64,000 nucleotides of DNA from Pseudomonas sp. efr-133-TYG-5 (GTDB lineage Bacteria > Pseudomonadota > Gammaproteobacteria > Pseudomonadales > Pseudomonadaceae). The position numbers and the translations under genes were made by a program. The stretch covers positions 682,001-746,000 of the forward strand of contig NZ_JARVSM010000004.1 of NCBI RefSeq assembly GCF_030209175.1, in the 5' to 3' direction. The notes under the pieces are model-generated. The model was given only the letters and a program-made list of their open reading frames with translations, did not search any database and was not told where the DNA came from. Below, piece after piece: positions 17,848-26,049 of the stretch. The number at the start of each line of letters is the position of its first letter. The first letter of the stretch is position 1.

Positions 17848-18582
17848 TCAAGTCCCCGGCTTTGGTGTGCGCGCCAGGCAATACACGTCAACCCGCGCTG
17901 CACCTGCATCTTTTAACAGTCGCGCCAGGGCCTGTGCGGTAGCGCCGGTGGTCAGCACGTCATCGATCAAGGCGCAGTGCCGACTTTGTAAGTCTGTCTC
18001 CGGGGCCAGGGCGAAGGCGTGACGCAAATTGTGCTTGCGCGCCCGGGCGTCGAGGTCCTGCTGGGCGCTGGTGTCGTGAATCCTCCGTACAGCATGTTCT
18101 GCAAAAGGCAGATCCAGCTGTTTGCTCAACCATCGCCCCAACAGGGCGGCTTGATTGAAGCCGCGTTGACGCAGGCGTTTGTTCGCCAATGGCACGGGGA
18201 CCAGCACGTCGGGGCGCGGCAAGCCTTCGTCGAAGCGATGTTGCAGGTATTGTCCGGCAACGTCGGCGAGCAGGTGTCCAAAGGGCCATTTACCGTTGTG
18301 TTTAAAACGCGTAATCAGACTGTCCAGCGGGAAGTCGTAGCGCCAGGGCGCGACCACCTGGGTGAACGCGGGTGGCGCTTGCAGGCACTCGCCACACGTG
18401 AGGCCCGGCGCTGGCAACGGCAGTGCGCAGGTAGTGCACTGGTCGCCGAGCCAGGGCAACTCACGTTCGCAGGGCACACAGATCGGCGTGTCGGTGTCTG
18501 ACGGTTCTTCGCAGAGCAAACACGATTGGATGTTTTTTAAACAGATGTAAACCTGTCCTTCGTAGTGTGGTTGACAGCGCAT
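17848..18582 (-). CDS. comF: ComF-family phosphoribosyltransferase-like protein
   Basis: A 244-residue protein of the ComF/GntX family. Eight cysteines in four CxxC pairs (C21/C24, C35/C38, C49/C52, C63/C66) make an N-terminal zinc module. The C-terminal phosphoribosyltransferase fold ends in the PRPP loop LIDDVLTTGATAQAL. In transformable bacteria ComF is needed for DNA uptake; in Pseudomonas its role is not settled. It is divergent from bioB, and its first codons overlap the BirA-type operator of the biotin genes, so part of its coding sequence is under regulatory constraint. Confidence 0.88.
   Translation of the reverse strand: MRCQPHYEGQVYICLKNIQSCLLCEEPSDTDTPICVPCERELPWLGDQCTTCALPLPAPGLTCGECLQAPPAFTQVVAPWRYDFPLDSLITRFKHNGKWPFGHLLADVAGQYLQHRFDEGLPRPDVLVPVPLANKRLRQRGFNQAALLGRWLSKQLDLPFAEHAVRRIHDTSAQQDLDARARKHNLRHAFALAPETDLQSRHCALIDDVLTTGATAQALARLLKDAGAARVDVYCLARTPKPGT
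18546..18576. promoter_or_regulatory. BirA-type biotin operator
   Basis: TGTAAACC (18546-18553) and GGTTGACA (18569-18576), 15 bases apart, match the TTGTAAACC / GGTTTACAA half-sites known for the biotin repressor BirA. The right half contains the -35 box of the bioB promoter, and the whole site overlaps the comF start region. Confidence 0.7.
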
Positions 18583-18599
18583 GACTCTTCCTTAAATAT
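18571..18599 (+). promoter_or_regulatory. Sigma-70 promoter of the bio operon
   Basis: A perfect -35 TTGACA (18571-18576), a 17-base spacer and AAATAT (18594-18599) as -10. It lies about 75 bases before the bioB start. The -35 is embedded in the BirA-type half-site, which gives a simple occlusion model. Confidence 0.65.
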
Positions 18600-18674
18600 G
18601 CCGAACATCCGTGTCGTGCCTGTGGTTATTCCGTGTTCCGCAGGCGCTTGCCAAGCATAACCAAGGAATCGCCC

Positions 18675-19730
18675 ATGAGCGCCAGCACCTCTGCCACCCT
18701 GCGTCACGACTGGTCTTTGGCCGAAGTCAAAGCCCTTTTCGTACAGCCATTCAACGACTTGCTGTTCCAGGCGCAGACCGTGCACCGCGCGCATTTCGAC
18801 GCCAACCGCGTCCAGGTTTCCACGTTGCTGTCGATCAAGACCGGCGCCTGCCCGGAAGATTGCAAATATTGTCCGCAGTCCGGTCACTACAACACCGGCC
18901 TGGAAAAAGAGAAGTTGATGGAAGTGCAGAAGGTCCTCGAAGAGGCGGCCCGTGCCAAGGCCATCGGTTCGACCCGGTTCTGCATGGGCGCGGCGTGGAA
19001 GCACCCGTCGGCCAAGGACATGCCCTACGTGCTGAAGATGGTCGAAGGCGTGAAAGCCATGGGCCTGGAAACCTGCATGACCCTCGGCCGCCTCGACCAG
19101 GAGCAGACCGAAGCGCTGGCCAAGGCCGGCCTCGACTACTACAACCACAACCTCGATACCTCGCCGGAGTTCTACGGCAGCATCATCACCACGCGCACCT
19201 ACAGCGAGCGCCTGCAGACCCTGGCCTACGTGCGTGACGCCGGGATGAAGATCTGCTCCGGCGGCATCCTCGGCATGGGCGAGTCCCTCGATGACCGCGC
19301 CAACCTGCTGATCCAGCTGGCCAACCTGCCCGAGCACCCGGAATCGGTGCCGATCAACATGCTGGTGAAGGTCGCCGGCACGCCGCTGGAAAACGCCGAA
19401 GACGTCGATCCGTTCGACTTCATCCGCATGCTCGCCGTGGCCCGTATCCTCATGCCGCAGTCCCACGTGCGCTTGTCCGCCGGCCGCGAAGCGATGAACG
19501 AACAGATGCAGGCACTGGCGTTCTTTGCCGGTGCCAACTCGATTTTCTACGGCGACAAGCTGCTGACCACCGCCAACCCGCAGGCCGACAAGGACATGCA
19601 ACTGTTCGCGCGCCTGGGCATCCAGCCGGAAGCCCGCGAAGAACATTCGGACGAAGTGCACCAGGCCGCCATCGAGCAGGCGCTGGTGGAGCAGAAGAGC
19701 AGCGAGCAGTTCTACAACGCGGCGGTCTGA
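18675..19730 (+). CDS. bioB: Biotin synthase
   Basis: A 351-residue radical-SAM enzyme that inserts sulfur into dethiobiotin. The SAM [4Fe-4S] cysteines are C59, C63 and C66 in ACPEDCKYCPQS. The ATG at 18675 (MSASTSATLRHDWSLAEVK) has AAGGAA 7 bases upstream and is preferred over an upstream in-frame start. First gene of the biotin operon, followed by bioF after a REP-containing gap. Confidence 0.97.
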   Translation: MSASTSATLRHDWSLAEVKALFVQPFNDLLFQAQTVHRAHFDANRVQVSTLLSIKTGACPEDCKYCPQSGHYNTGLEKEKLMEVQKVLEEAARAKAIGSTRFCMGAAWKHPSAKDMPYVLKMVEGVKAMGLETCMTLGRLDQEQTEALAKAGLDYYNHNLDTSPEFYGSIITTRTYSERLQTLAYVRDAGMKICSGGILGMGESLDDRANLLIQLANLPEHPESVPINMLVKVAGTPLENAEDVDPFDFIRMLAVARILMPQSHVRLSAGREAMNEQMQALAFFAGANSIFYGDKLLTTANPQADKDMQLFARLGIQPEAREEHSDEVHQAAIEQALVEQKSSEQFYNAAV

Positions 19731-19764
19731 AACTCGCCCCGATTTTGCTGAAGGAACACTCCCC

Positions 19765-19858
19765 CTGTGGGGAGCTGGCTTGCCAGCGATAGCGGACTGA
19801 CAGTCGACACTGATGTTGAATGTGGTGCCGCCATCGCTGGCAAGCCAGCTCCCACAGG
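19765..19858. repeat. REP doublet between bioB and bioF
   Basis: Facing copies of a variant REP with arms GGAGCTGGCTTGCCAGCG and CGCTGGCAAGCCAGCTCC. This variant class differs from the GCGAGCA class, so at least two REP families are present. Confidence 0.85.
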
Positions 19859-19903
19859 ATCGGTGTCCATCCTGATTCATGTGATTTGCTGTTCGAGGCT
19901 TGC

Positions 19904-21082
19904 ATGTCTTTCGATCTCGCCGCACGCCTGGCTGCCCGTCGTGCCGAAAACCTCTACCGCCAGCGTCCGCTGCTCGAGTCTCCGCAGGGGCCGCAGGTGT
20001 TGGTCGACGGCCAGCCGCTGCTGGCGTTCTGCAACAACGATTACCTGGGCCTGGCCAATCACCCGCAGGTGATCGAGGCCTGGCGCGCCGGTGCCGAGCG
20101 CTGGGGTGTCGGTGGCGGTGCCTCGCACCTGGTGATCGGCCATAGCGGCCCGCACCATGCGCTGGAAGAGGCGTTGGCCGATCTCACCGGGCGACCGCGT
20201 GCGCTGTTGTTCACCACCGGCTACATGGCCAACCTCGGCGCAGTGACCGCACTGGTCGGGCCGGGCGACACCGTGCTCGAAGATCGCCTCAATCACGCTT
20301 CGTTGCTGGACGCCGGGTTGTTGTCCGGCGCGCGTTTCAATCGCTATCTGCACAACGACGTCGGCAGCCTCGCCAAGCGCCTGGAGAAAGCCAGCGGCAA
20401 TACCCTGGTGGTCACTGACGGCGTGTTCAGCATGGACGGCGATCTCGCCGACCTGCCGGCGCTGGCCCGAGAGGCCAAGGCCAAAGGCGCCTGGCTGATG
20501 GTCGACGACGCCCATGGTTTCGGCCCGTTGGGGGCGAACGGTGGCGGTATCGTCGAGCATTTCGGCCTGAGCCAGGAGGACGTGCCGGTGCTGGTCGGCA
20601 CGCTCGGCAAGGCGTTCGGCACGGCGGGCGCGTTCGTCGCCGGCAGTGAAGAGCTGATCGAAAGCCTGATCCAGTTCGCCCGGCCCTACATTTACACCAC
20701 CAGCCAACCGCCAGCGCTGGCCTGCGCGACCTTGAAAAGCCTGCAACTGCTGCGCAGCGAACACTGGCGCCGCGAGCATTTGCAGACGCTGATCCGCCAG
20801 TTCCGCCACGGCGCCGAGCAGATCGGGCTGGAATTGATGGACAGCTTCACGCCGATCCAGCCGATCCTGGTTGGCGATGCCGGCCGTGCTGTGCGGCTGT
20901 CGCAGATGCTCCGCGAACGCGGCTTGCTGGTGACCGCGATCCGCCCGCCGACCGTGCCCGCCGGCAGCGCCAGGTTGCGCGTGACGCTGACCGCCGCCCA
21001 CAGCGAGGCGCAGGTGCAGCTATTGTTAGAGGGACTGGCCGATTGCTTTGCCCACCTGAAGTCGGAGCCAAGCCATGCGTAA
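19904..21082 (+). CDS. bioF: 8-amino-7-oxononanoate synthase
   Basis: A 392-residue PLP enzyme joining pimeloyl-ACP (or -CoA) with alanine, the first committed step of biotin ring assembly. The PLP lysine is K236 in VGTLGKAFGTAGAF, and the PLP-stacking region is TTGYMANLGA near residue 105. The ATG at 19904 (MSFDLAARLAARRAENLY) is preceded by CGAGG; the longer upstream frame runs into the REP element. It overlaps bioH by 8 bases. Confidence 0.96.
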   Translation: MSFDLAARLAARRAENLYRQRPLLESPQGPQVLVDGQPLLAFCNNDYLGLANHPQVIEAWRAGAERWGVGGGASHLVIGHSGPHHALEEALADLTGRPRALLFTTGYMANLGAVTALVGPGDTVLEDRLNHASLLDAGLLSGARFNRYLHNDVGSLAKRLEKASGNTLVVTDGVFSMDGDLADLPALAREAKAKGAWLMVDDAHGFGPLGANGGGIVEHFGLSQEDVPVLVGTLGKAFGTAGAFVAGSEELIESLIQFARPYIYTTSQPPALACATLKSLQLLRSEHWRREHLQTLIRQFRHGAEQIGLELMDSFTPIQPILVGDAGRAVRLSQMLRERGLLVTAIRPPTVPAGSARLRVTLTAAHSEAQVQLLLEGLADCFAHLKSEPSHA

Positions 21083-21806
21083 TCGCCTGATTCTGCTGCC
21101 CGGCTGGGGCCTCGGCGTTTCGCCGCTGGAACCGCTGGCCGTTGCATTGCGCGGGCTCGACGAACACCTGCAGGTGGCAATCGAACCGCTGCCGGACCTC
21201 GATTCCAGCGATGTGCAGGACTGGCTCGACGAACTCGGCGAGCGTATTCCCCAGGACGTCTGGCTCGGTGGCTGGTCGCTCGGTGGCATGCTCGCCAGCG
21301 AGCTGGCGGCGCGCCGCGGCGAACATTGCTGCGGCTTGCTGACCCTGGCCAGCAATCCTTCGTTTGTCGCCCATGACCAATGGCCGAGCGCGATGCCCGC
21401 GCCCGCCTTCGATGCGTTCCTGGCCGGCTGCAATGCCGACCCGCGCCTGACCCTCAAACGGTTTTCCCTGCTGTGCGCACAAGGCGCGCAGGATCCGCGT
21501 GGCCTGGCGCGGCTGCTGCTCGGCGGCGCACCGCCTACGGCGCCGCCGGCGTTGATGGCCGGGCTCGAGCTGCTCGCCAGGATCGACACACGCGAGGCCT
21601 TGCAGGCGTTCGGCGGGCCGCAATTGCATCTGTTTGCCGGCCTGGATGGCCTGGTGCCGGCCGAAGCGGCAGGGGCGTTGTTCACGCTGGTGGCGGATGT
21701 CGAGGTGGGCCTGATCGAACAGGCCAGCCATGCGTTTCTTCTGGAAGACCCGCATGGAGTGGCGGGCGCGATCCAGGCTTTTCTACATGAGTGCGGCGAT
21801 GACTGA
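21075..21806 (+). CDS. bioH: Pimeloyl-[ACP] methyl ester esterase
   Basis: A 243-residue alpha/beta hydrolase that removes the methyl cap from pimeloyl-ACP. The nucleophile is S68 in GGWSLGG. The acid and base fit GLDGLVPAE and ASHAFLLEDP near the C-terminus, and the oxyanion region is LLPGWGLG at the start. It overlaps bioF (8 bases) and bioC (8 bases), consistent with coupled translation. Confidence 0.93.
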   Translation: MRNRLILLPGWGLGVSPLEPLAVALRGLDEHLQVAIEPLPDLDSSDVQDWLDELGERIPQDVWLGGWSLGGMLASELAARRGEHCCGLLTLASNPSFVAHDQWPSAMPAPAFDAFLAGCNADPRLTLKRFSLLCAQGAQDPRGLARLLLGGAPPTAPPALMAGLELLARIDTREALQAFGGPQLHLFAGLDGLVPAEAAGALFTLVADVEVGLIEQASHAFLLEDPHGVAGAIQAFLHECGDD

Positions 21807-22611
21807 TTTATCTCTAGTGGCGCTGCCCGGCGGCTTGCCCGACAAGCGCCAGGTGGCGGCCTCGTTCTCCCGCGCAGCGGCCAGTTACGACAGTGTGGCT
21901 GCGCTGCAGCGCGATGTCGGCAACCAGTTGCTGCAGCGTTTGCCGCCAGGGTTCGGCGCGCCGCGCTGGCTGGACCTGGGCTGTGGCACCGGGCACTTCA
22001 CCCGCGCGCTGGGCACGCGTTTCGCCGACAGTGAAGGCCTGGCGCTGGATATCGCCGAGGGCATGCTCAACCACGCCCGGCCGTTGGGCGGCGCCACGCA
22101 CTTTATCGCCGGTGATGCCGAACGTCTGCCGTTGCAGGATTCGACCTGCGATCTGATCTTTTCCAGCCTCGCCGTGCAATGGTGCGCGGATTTCCAAGCG
22201 GTGCTCGGTGAAGCGTTCCGGGTGCTGAAACCGGGGGGCATTTTCGCGTTTGCTAGTCTCTGTGTAGGGACACTGTACGAATTGCGTGACAGCTGGCGTC
22301 AGGTCGATGGCCTGGTCCACGTCAACCGTTTCCGCGAGTTCGCCCGTTATCAGCAGTTGTGCGCGGCCAGTGGCTTGCGCACAGTGAGCCTGGAGAATCG
22401 ACCGCACGTATTGCACTACCCGGATGTGCGCAGCCTGACCCATGAACTCAAGGCGTTGGGTGCGCACAATCTCAATCCCGGCCGTCCCGGCGGGTTGACC
22501 GGACGGGCGCGGATTCTGCGGCTGGTCGAGGCCTACGAGCAGTTTCGCCAGTGCGCGGGACTGCCGGCGACTTATCAGGTGGTCTATGCCGTGTTGGAGA
22601 AGCCTTTATGA
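21799..22611 (+). CDS. bioC: Malonyl-[ACP] O-methyltransferase
   Basis: A 270-residue class I SAM methyltransferase that caps malonyl-ACP to start pimelate synthesis. The SAM-binding motif is WLDLGCGTGHFTRAL near residue 55, followed by an acidic residue in GLALDIAEGML. The start used is the ATG at 21799 (MTDLSLVALPGGLPDKRQV), inside the bioH end; an ATG at 21787 would add four residues. The stop overlaps the bioD start in ATGA. Confidence 0.94.
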   Translation: MTDLSLVALPGGLPDKRQVAASFSRAAASYDSVAALQRDVGNQLLQRLPPGFGAPRWLDLGCGTGHFTRALGTRFADSEGLALDIAEGMLNHARPLGGATHFIAGDAERLPLQDSTCDLIFSSLAVQWCADFQAVLGEAFRVLKPGGIFAFASLCVGTLYELRDSWRQVDGLVHVNRFREFARYQQLCAASGLRTVSLENRPHVLHYPDVRSLTHELKALGAHNLNPGRPGGLTGRARILRLVEAYEQFRQCAGLPATYQVVYAVLEKPL

Positions 22612-23288
22612 GCGCAGCCTATTTCATCACCGGGACTGACACCGATGTCGGCAAGACCACCGTCGCCGCCGGCCTGCTGCACGCGGCGCGTTCGGCGGGA
22701 TTGAGCACGGCGGCGGGCAAGCCGGTGGCGTCCGGCTGCGTGGTGACGCCGCGCGGTCTGCGCAATGCCGATGCGCTGGCGCTACAGGCCGAGTGCTCGC
22801 TGCCGCTGACCTATCAACAGGTCAATCCGGTCGCGTTCGAACCGGCCATTGCCCCGCACCTGGCGGCACGCGAGGCCGGCGTGGCGCTCACGGTGCAATC
22901 GTTGCTGGCACCGATGCGCGAGATTCTCGCCATGAAGGCCGACTTCACCCTGATCGAAGGGGCGGGTGGCTGGCGGGTGCCGCTGGCGGACCAGGACAAT
23001 CTGTCGGATCTGGCCATCGCCCTGCGGTTGCCGGTGATCCTGGTGGTCGGCGTGCGCCTGGGTTGCATCAGTCATGCCCTGCTGACAGCAGAAGCGATTG
23101 CCCGCGATGGCCTGCAACTGGCCGGGTGGGTGGCGAACATCATCGACCCGAAAACCTCGCGGCTGGAAGAAAACCTCGCGACCCTGGCCGAGCGGATTCC
23201 CGCGCCGTGCCTGGGACGGGTGCCGAAACTCAAGACGCTGAGCGCCGAGGCGGTGGCGGCGCATTTGCAGCTGGACCTGCTCGACTAA
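22608..23288 (+). CDS. bioD: Dethiobiotin synthetase
   Basis: A 226-residue ATP-dependent enzyme closing the ureido ring of dethiobiotin. The P-loop GTDTDVGKTT is at residues 9-18, and the conserved IEGAGGWRVPL element lies at about 120-130. The ATG at 22608 overlaps the bioC stop. Last biotin gene of the operon; about 108 bases separate it from the next small gene. Confidence 0.96.
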   Translation: MSAAYFITGTDTDVGKTTVAAGLLHAARSAGLSTAAGKPVASGCVVTPRGLRNADALALQAECSLPLTYQQVNPVAFEPAIAPHLAAREAGVALTVQSLLAPMREILAMKADFTLIEGAGGWRVPLADQDNLSDLAIALRLPVILVVGVRLGCISHALLTAEAIARDGLQLAGWVANIIDPKTSRLEENLATLAERIPAPCLGRVPKLKTLSAEAVAAHLQLDLLD

Positions 23289-23396
23289 GCTTTTGCCTAT
23301 GAACAGGCACTGTGCCATTAGTGTTTTTGACGGGTGTTTTTCTGACGCCTCTGATTCAATGGCTGCCATTGATCCTTGCCAAGGATGAGAGTGACC

Positions 23397-23693
23397 ATGG
23401 AAATTTCTGGAAGCACAGCTTTTTATGCCGGCCTGAGCACCATTCAGACCGGGCAGAACCGCGTCGATCAGGCGGCCGGTCAGATCGCCAGCAACACCAT
23501 CGAGCGGGCGGTGACCAGCCAGTCTTCCGAGGCGCAGGTCGATCGTCTGCGCAGTGTCGATCGCAGCCAGCAAATGGACCTGGGCAGTGACCTGATGCAG
23601 ATGGCCCAGGGCAAGTTTCAGGTGGAGCTGGGGGTGAAAGTTGCCAAGGCTTCCGACGAAGTGCTCGGTACGATCATCGACACCTTTGCCTGA
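23397..23693 (+). CDS. Conserved 98-residue protein of unknown function
   Basis: A short soluble protein beginning MEISGSTAFYAGLSTIQTGQ. The N-terminal half has a heptad-like pattern (GLSTIQTGQNRVDQAAGQIAS) resembling the helical start of flagellar rod and hook proteins, but without other flagellar features. The C-terminal half (LMQMAQGKFQVELGVKVAK) is also helical. I recall an equivalent gene at this position, between bioD and the acyl-CoA dehydrogenases, in P. aeruginosa. The ATG at 23397 lies a few bases after GAGAGTG. No function is assigned. Confidence 0.75.
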   Translation: MEISGSTAFYAGLSTIQTGQNRVDQAAGQIASNTIERAVTSQSSEAQVDRLRSVDRSQQMDLGSDLMQMAQGKFQVELGVKVAKASDEVLGTIIDTFA

Positions 23694-23717
23694 TTTGCAC
23701 CACGCTGAGCCTGCTCA

Positions 23718-23744
23718 ACGCCGCGCCTTGTCGCGGCGTTTTTC
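23718..23744 (+). terminator. Terminator after the bio-linked small gene
   Basis: Stem ACGCCGCG / CGCGGCGT with loop CCTTGT followed by TTTTCG. It closes the biotin transcription unit. Confidence 0.88.
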
Positions 23745-23894
23745 GTTGTAAGTCCTTCTCCCTCAACTAATCTTTTTGCAGTGGCCATGGCTCGTTCAAG
23801 CGCATGGCGGTTTGTTGTGCGCGCTGTCGGCACGCAGCGAAGACGAACGGCAAAAGATCGACGCTTGACAAGATTTCGGCGTAAACGTATGTTT

Positions 23895-23908
23895 CAAACA
23901 ACTGTTTG
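23895..23908. promoter_or_regulatory. PsrA-type operator upstream of fadE1
   Basis: CAAACAACTGTTTG matches the (G/C)AAAC-N2-4-GTTT(G/C) palindrome described for PsrA, the TetR-family regulator relieved by long-chain fatty acids. It lies 62 bases before the fadE1 start. Confidence 0.7.
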
Positions 23909-23969
23909 ACCGTCACAACAAATCCATGCGGTCGTTCATTCCCGGTTACATCAGCAGAGGTTTATCGCT

Positions 23970-25775
23970 ATGCCTGACTACAAGGCCCCCTTGCGTGATA
24001 TTCGCTTCGTTCGTGACGAACTGCTCGGCTACGAAGCGCACTATCAGAGCCTTCCGGCTTGTGCGGAGGCAACTCCGGACATGGTTGACGCCATTCTCGA
24101 AGAAGGCGCCAAGTTTTGTGAGCAGGTGCTGGCTCCGCTGAACCGCGTGGGTGACATTGAAGGCTGCACTTGGAGCGAGTCCGGCGTGAAAACCCCGACT
24201 GGCTTCAAAGAGGCTTACAAGCAATTCGTCGAAGGCGGCTGGCCAAGCCTGGCCCACGACGTCGAGCACGGCGGTCAGGGCCTGCCGGAATCGCTGGGCC
24301 TGGCGGTCAGCGAAATGGTCGGTGAAGCCAACTGGTCGTGGGGCATGTACCCAGGCCTGTCGCACGGCGCGATGAACACCATCTCCGAGCACGGCACCCC
24401 TGAGCAGCAGGAAGCCTATCTGACCAAACTGGTTTCCGGCGAATGGACCGGCACCATGTGCCTGACCGAACCGCACTGCGGCACCGACCTGGGCATGCTG
24501 CGCACCAAGGCCGAACCTCAGGCCGACGGTTCCTACAAAGTCTCCGGCACCAAGATCTTCATCTCGGCCGGTGAACACGACATGGCCGACAACATCGTCC
24601 ACATCGTTCTGGCCCGCCTGCCGGACGCTCCGGCGGGCACCAAAGGCATTTCCCTGTTCATCGTGCCGAAGTTCCTGCCGAACGCCGATGGCACCATCGG
24701 TGCGCGCAACGCCGTGAGCTGCGGCTCGCTGGAACACAAGATGGGCATTCACGGCAACGCCACCTGCGTGATGAACTTCGATGGTGCCACCGGTTTCCTG
24801 ATCGGCCCGGCGAACAAAGGCCTGAACTGCATGTTCACCTTCATGAACACCGCACGCCTGGGTACCGCGCTGCAAGGTCTGGCCCACGCCGAGATCGGCT
24901 TCCAGGGCGGCCTGAAATACGCTCGCGACCGTCTGCAAATGCGCTCCCTGACTGGCCCGAAAGCGCCGGACAAGGCTGCTGACCCGATCATCGTCCACCC
25001 GGACGTACGTCGCATGCTGTTGACCATGAAGGCCTTCGCCGAAGGCAACCGGGCAATGGTGTACTTCACCGCCAAACAGGTCGACATCGTCAAGTACGGC
25101 GTCGATGAAGAAGAGAAGAAGAAAGCCGACGCACTGCTGGCCTTCATGACGCCGATCGCCAAGGCGTTCATGACCGAAGTCGGTTTCGAAGCCGCCAACC
25201 ACGGCGTGCAGATCTACGGCGGCCACGGCTTCATCGCCGAGTGGGGCATGGAGCAGAACGTACGCGACAGCCGCATTTCGATGCTGTACGAAGGCACCAC
25301 CGGCATCCAGGCACTCGACCTGCTGGGCCGCAAAGTGCTGATGACCCAAGGCGAGGCTCTGAAGGGCTTCACCAAGATCGTCCACAAGTTCTGCCAGAGC
25401 AACGAAGGCAACGAAGCGGTCAAAGAGTTCGTCGAGCCACTGGCTGCGCTGAACAAGGAATGGGGCGAGCTGACCATGAAGGTCGGCATGGCTGCCATGA
25501 AGGATCGCGAAGAAGTCGGCGCGGCTTCCGTGGACTACCTGATGTACTCCGGTTACGCCTGCCTGGCCTACTTCTGGGCTGACATGGCGCGCCTGGCTGC
25601 CGAGAAACTGGCCGCCGGTACTTCGGACGAGGCGTTCTACACCGCCAAGCTGCAAACCGCGCGCTTCTACTTCCAGCGCATCCTGCCGCGTACCCGTACG
25701 CACGTGGCGACCATGCTGTCGGGTGCCAACAACCTGATGGATATGAAAGAAGAGAACTTCGCCCTGGGCTACTAA
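23970..25775 (+). CDS. fadE1: Acyl-CoA dehydrogenase, large (FadE1-type)
   Basis: A 601-residue flavoprotein that makes the first double bond in fatty acyl-CoA beta-oxidation. The N-terminal helical, central beta (CLTEPHCGTDLG, then ISAGEHDM) and C-terminal helical domains are followed by the extra C-terminal domain (about 470-600) typical of this ~600-residue group. The probable catalytic Glu is in MLYEGTTGIQALDLLGRK. Synteny matches PA0506 (FadE1) of P. aeruginosa. Preceded by a PsrA palindrome and followed by a strong terminator, so it is monocistronic. Confidence 0.92.
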   Translation: MPDYKAPLRDIRFVRDELLGYEAHYQSLPACAEATPDMVDAILEEGAKFCEQVLAPLNRVGDIEGCTWSESGVKTPTGFKEAYKQFVEGGWPSLAHDVEHGGQGLPESLGLAVSEMVGEANWSWGMYPGLSHGAMNTISEHGTPEQQEAYLTKLVSGEWTGTMCLTEPHCGTDLGMLRTKAEPQADGSYKVSGTKIFISAGEHDMADNIVHIVLARLPDAPAGTKGISLFIVPKFLPNADGTIGARNAVSCGSLEHKMGIHGNATCVMNFDGATGFLIGPANKGLNCMFTFMNTARLGTALQGLAHAEIGFQGGLKYARDRLQMRSLTGPKAPDKAADPIIVHPDVRRMLLTMKAFAEGNRAMVYFTAKQVDIVKYGVDEEEKKKADALLAFMTPIAKAFMTEVGFEAANHGVQIYGGHGFIAEWGMEQNVRDSRISMLYEGTTGIQALDLLGRKVLMTQGEALKGFTKIVHKFCQSNEGNEAVKEFVEPLAALNKEWGELTMKVGMAAMKDREEVGAASVDYLMYSGYACLAYFWADMARLAAEKLAAGTSDEAFYTAKLQTARFYFQRILPRTRTHVATMLSGANNLMDMKEENFALGY

Positions 25776-25795
25776 GCCTCGAGGCGGGTTCCTCG

Positions 25796-25827
25796 AACCG
25801 CTGCCCCTTGGGGCAGCGGTTTTTTTA
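25796..25827 (+). terminator. Terminator after fadE1
   Basis: A 12-bp stem AACCGCTGCCCC / GGGGCAGCGGTT around TT, followed by a run of T. Confidence 0.95.
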
Positions 25828-26049
25828 TGCCCGCCATGCCTCCCCACTATTGGGGCGGGTGCCCCAACCAAAGCAATTCTTCCTCACCCGCAAAGCCACC
25901 GCAGCGCCGTCGCAGACGGCCGGCAACGGCATGGCAAATTAATTGCACCGCCGCTGATAACCGGCGACAGAGACGACTCGTGAGCTGCGCAACCACGCCT
26001 CCAGCCCGGTGACTGCCTATAAAAATGACAGGCCAGCAGGGTGAAACTC

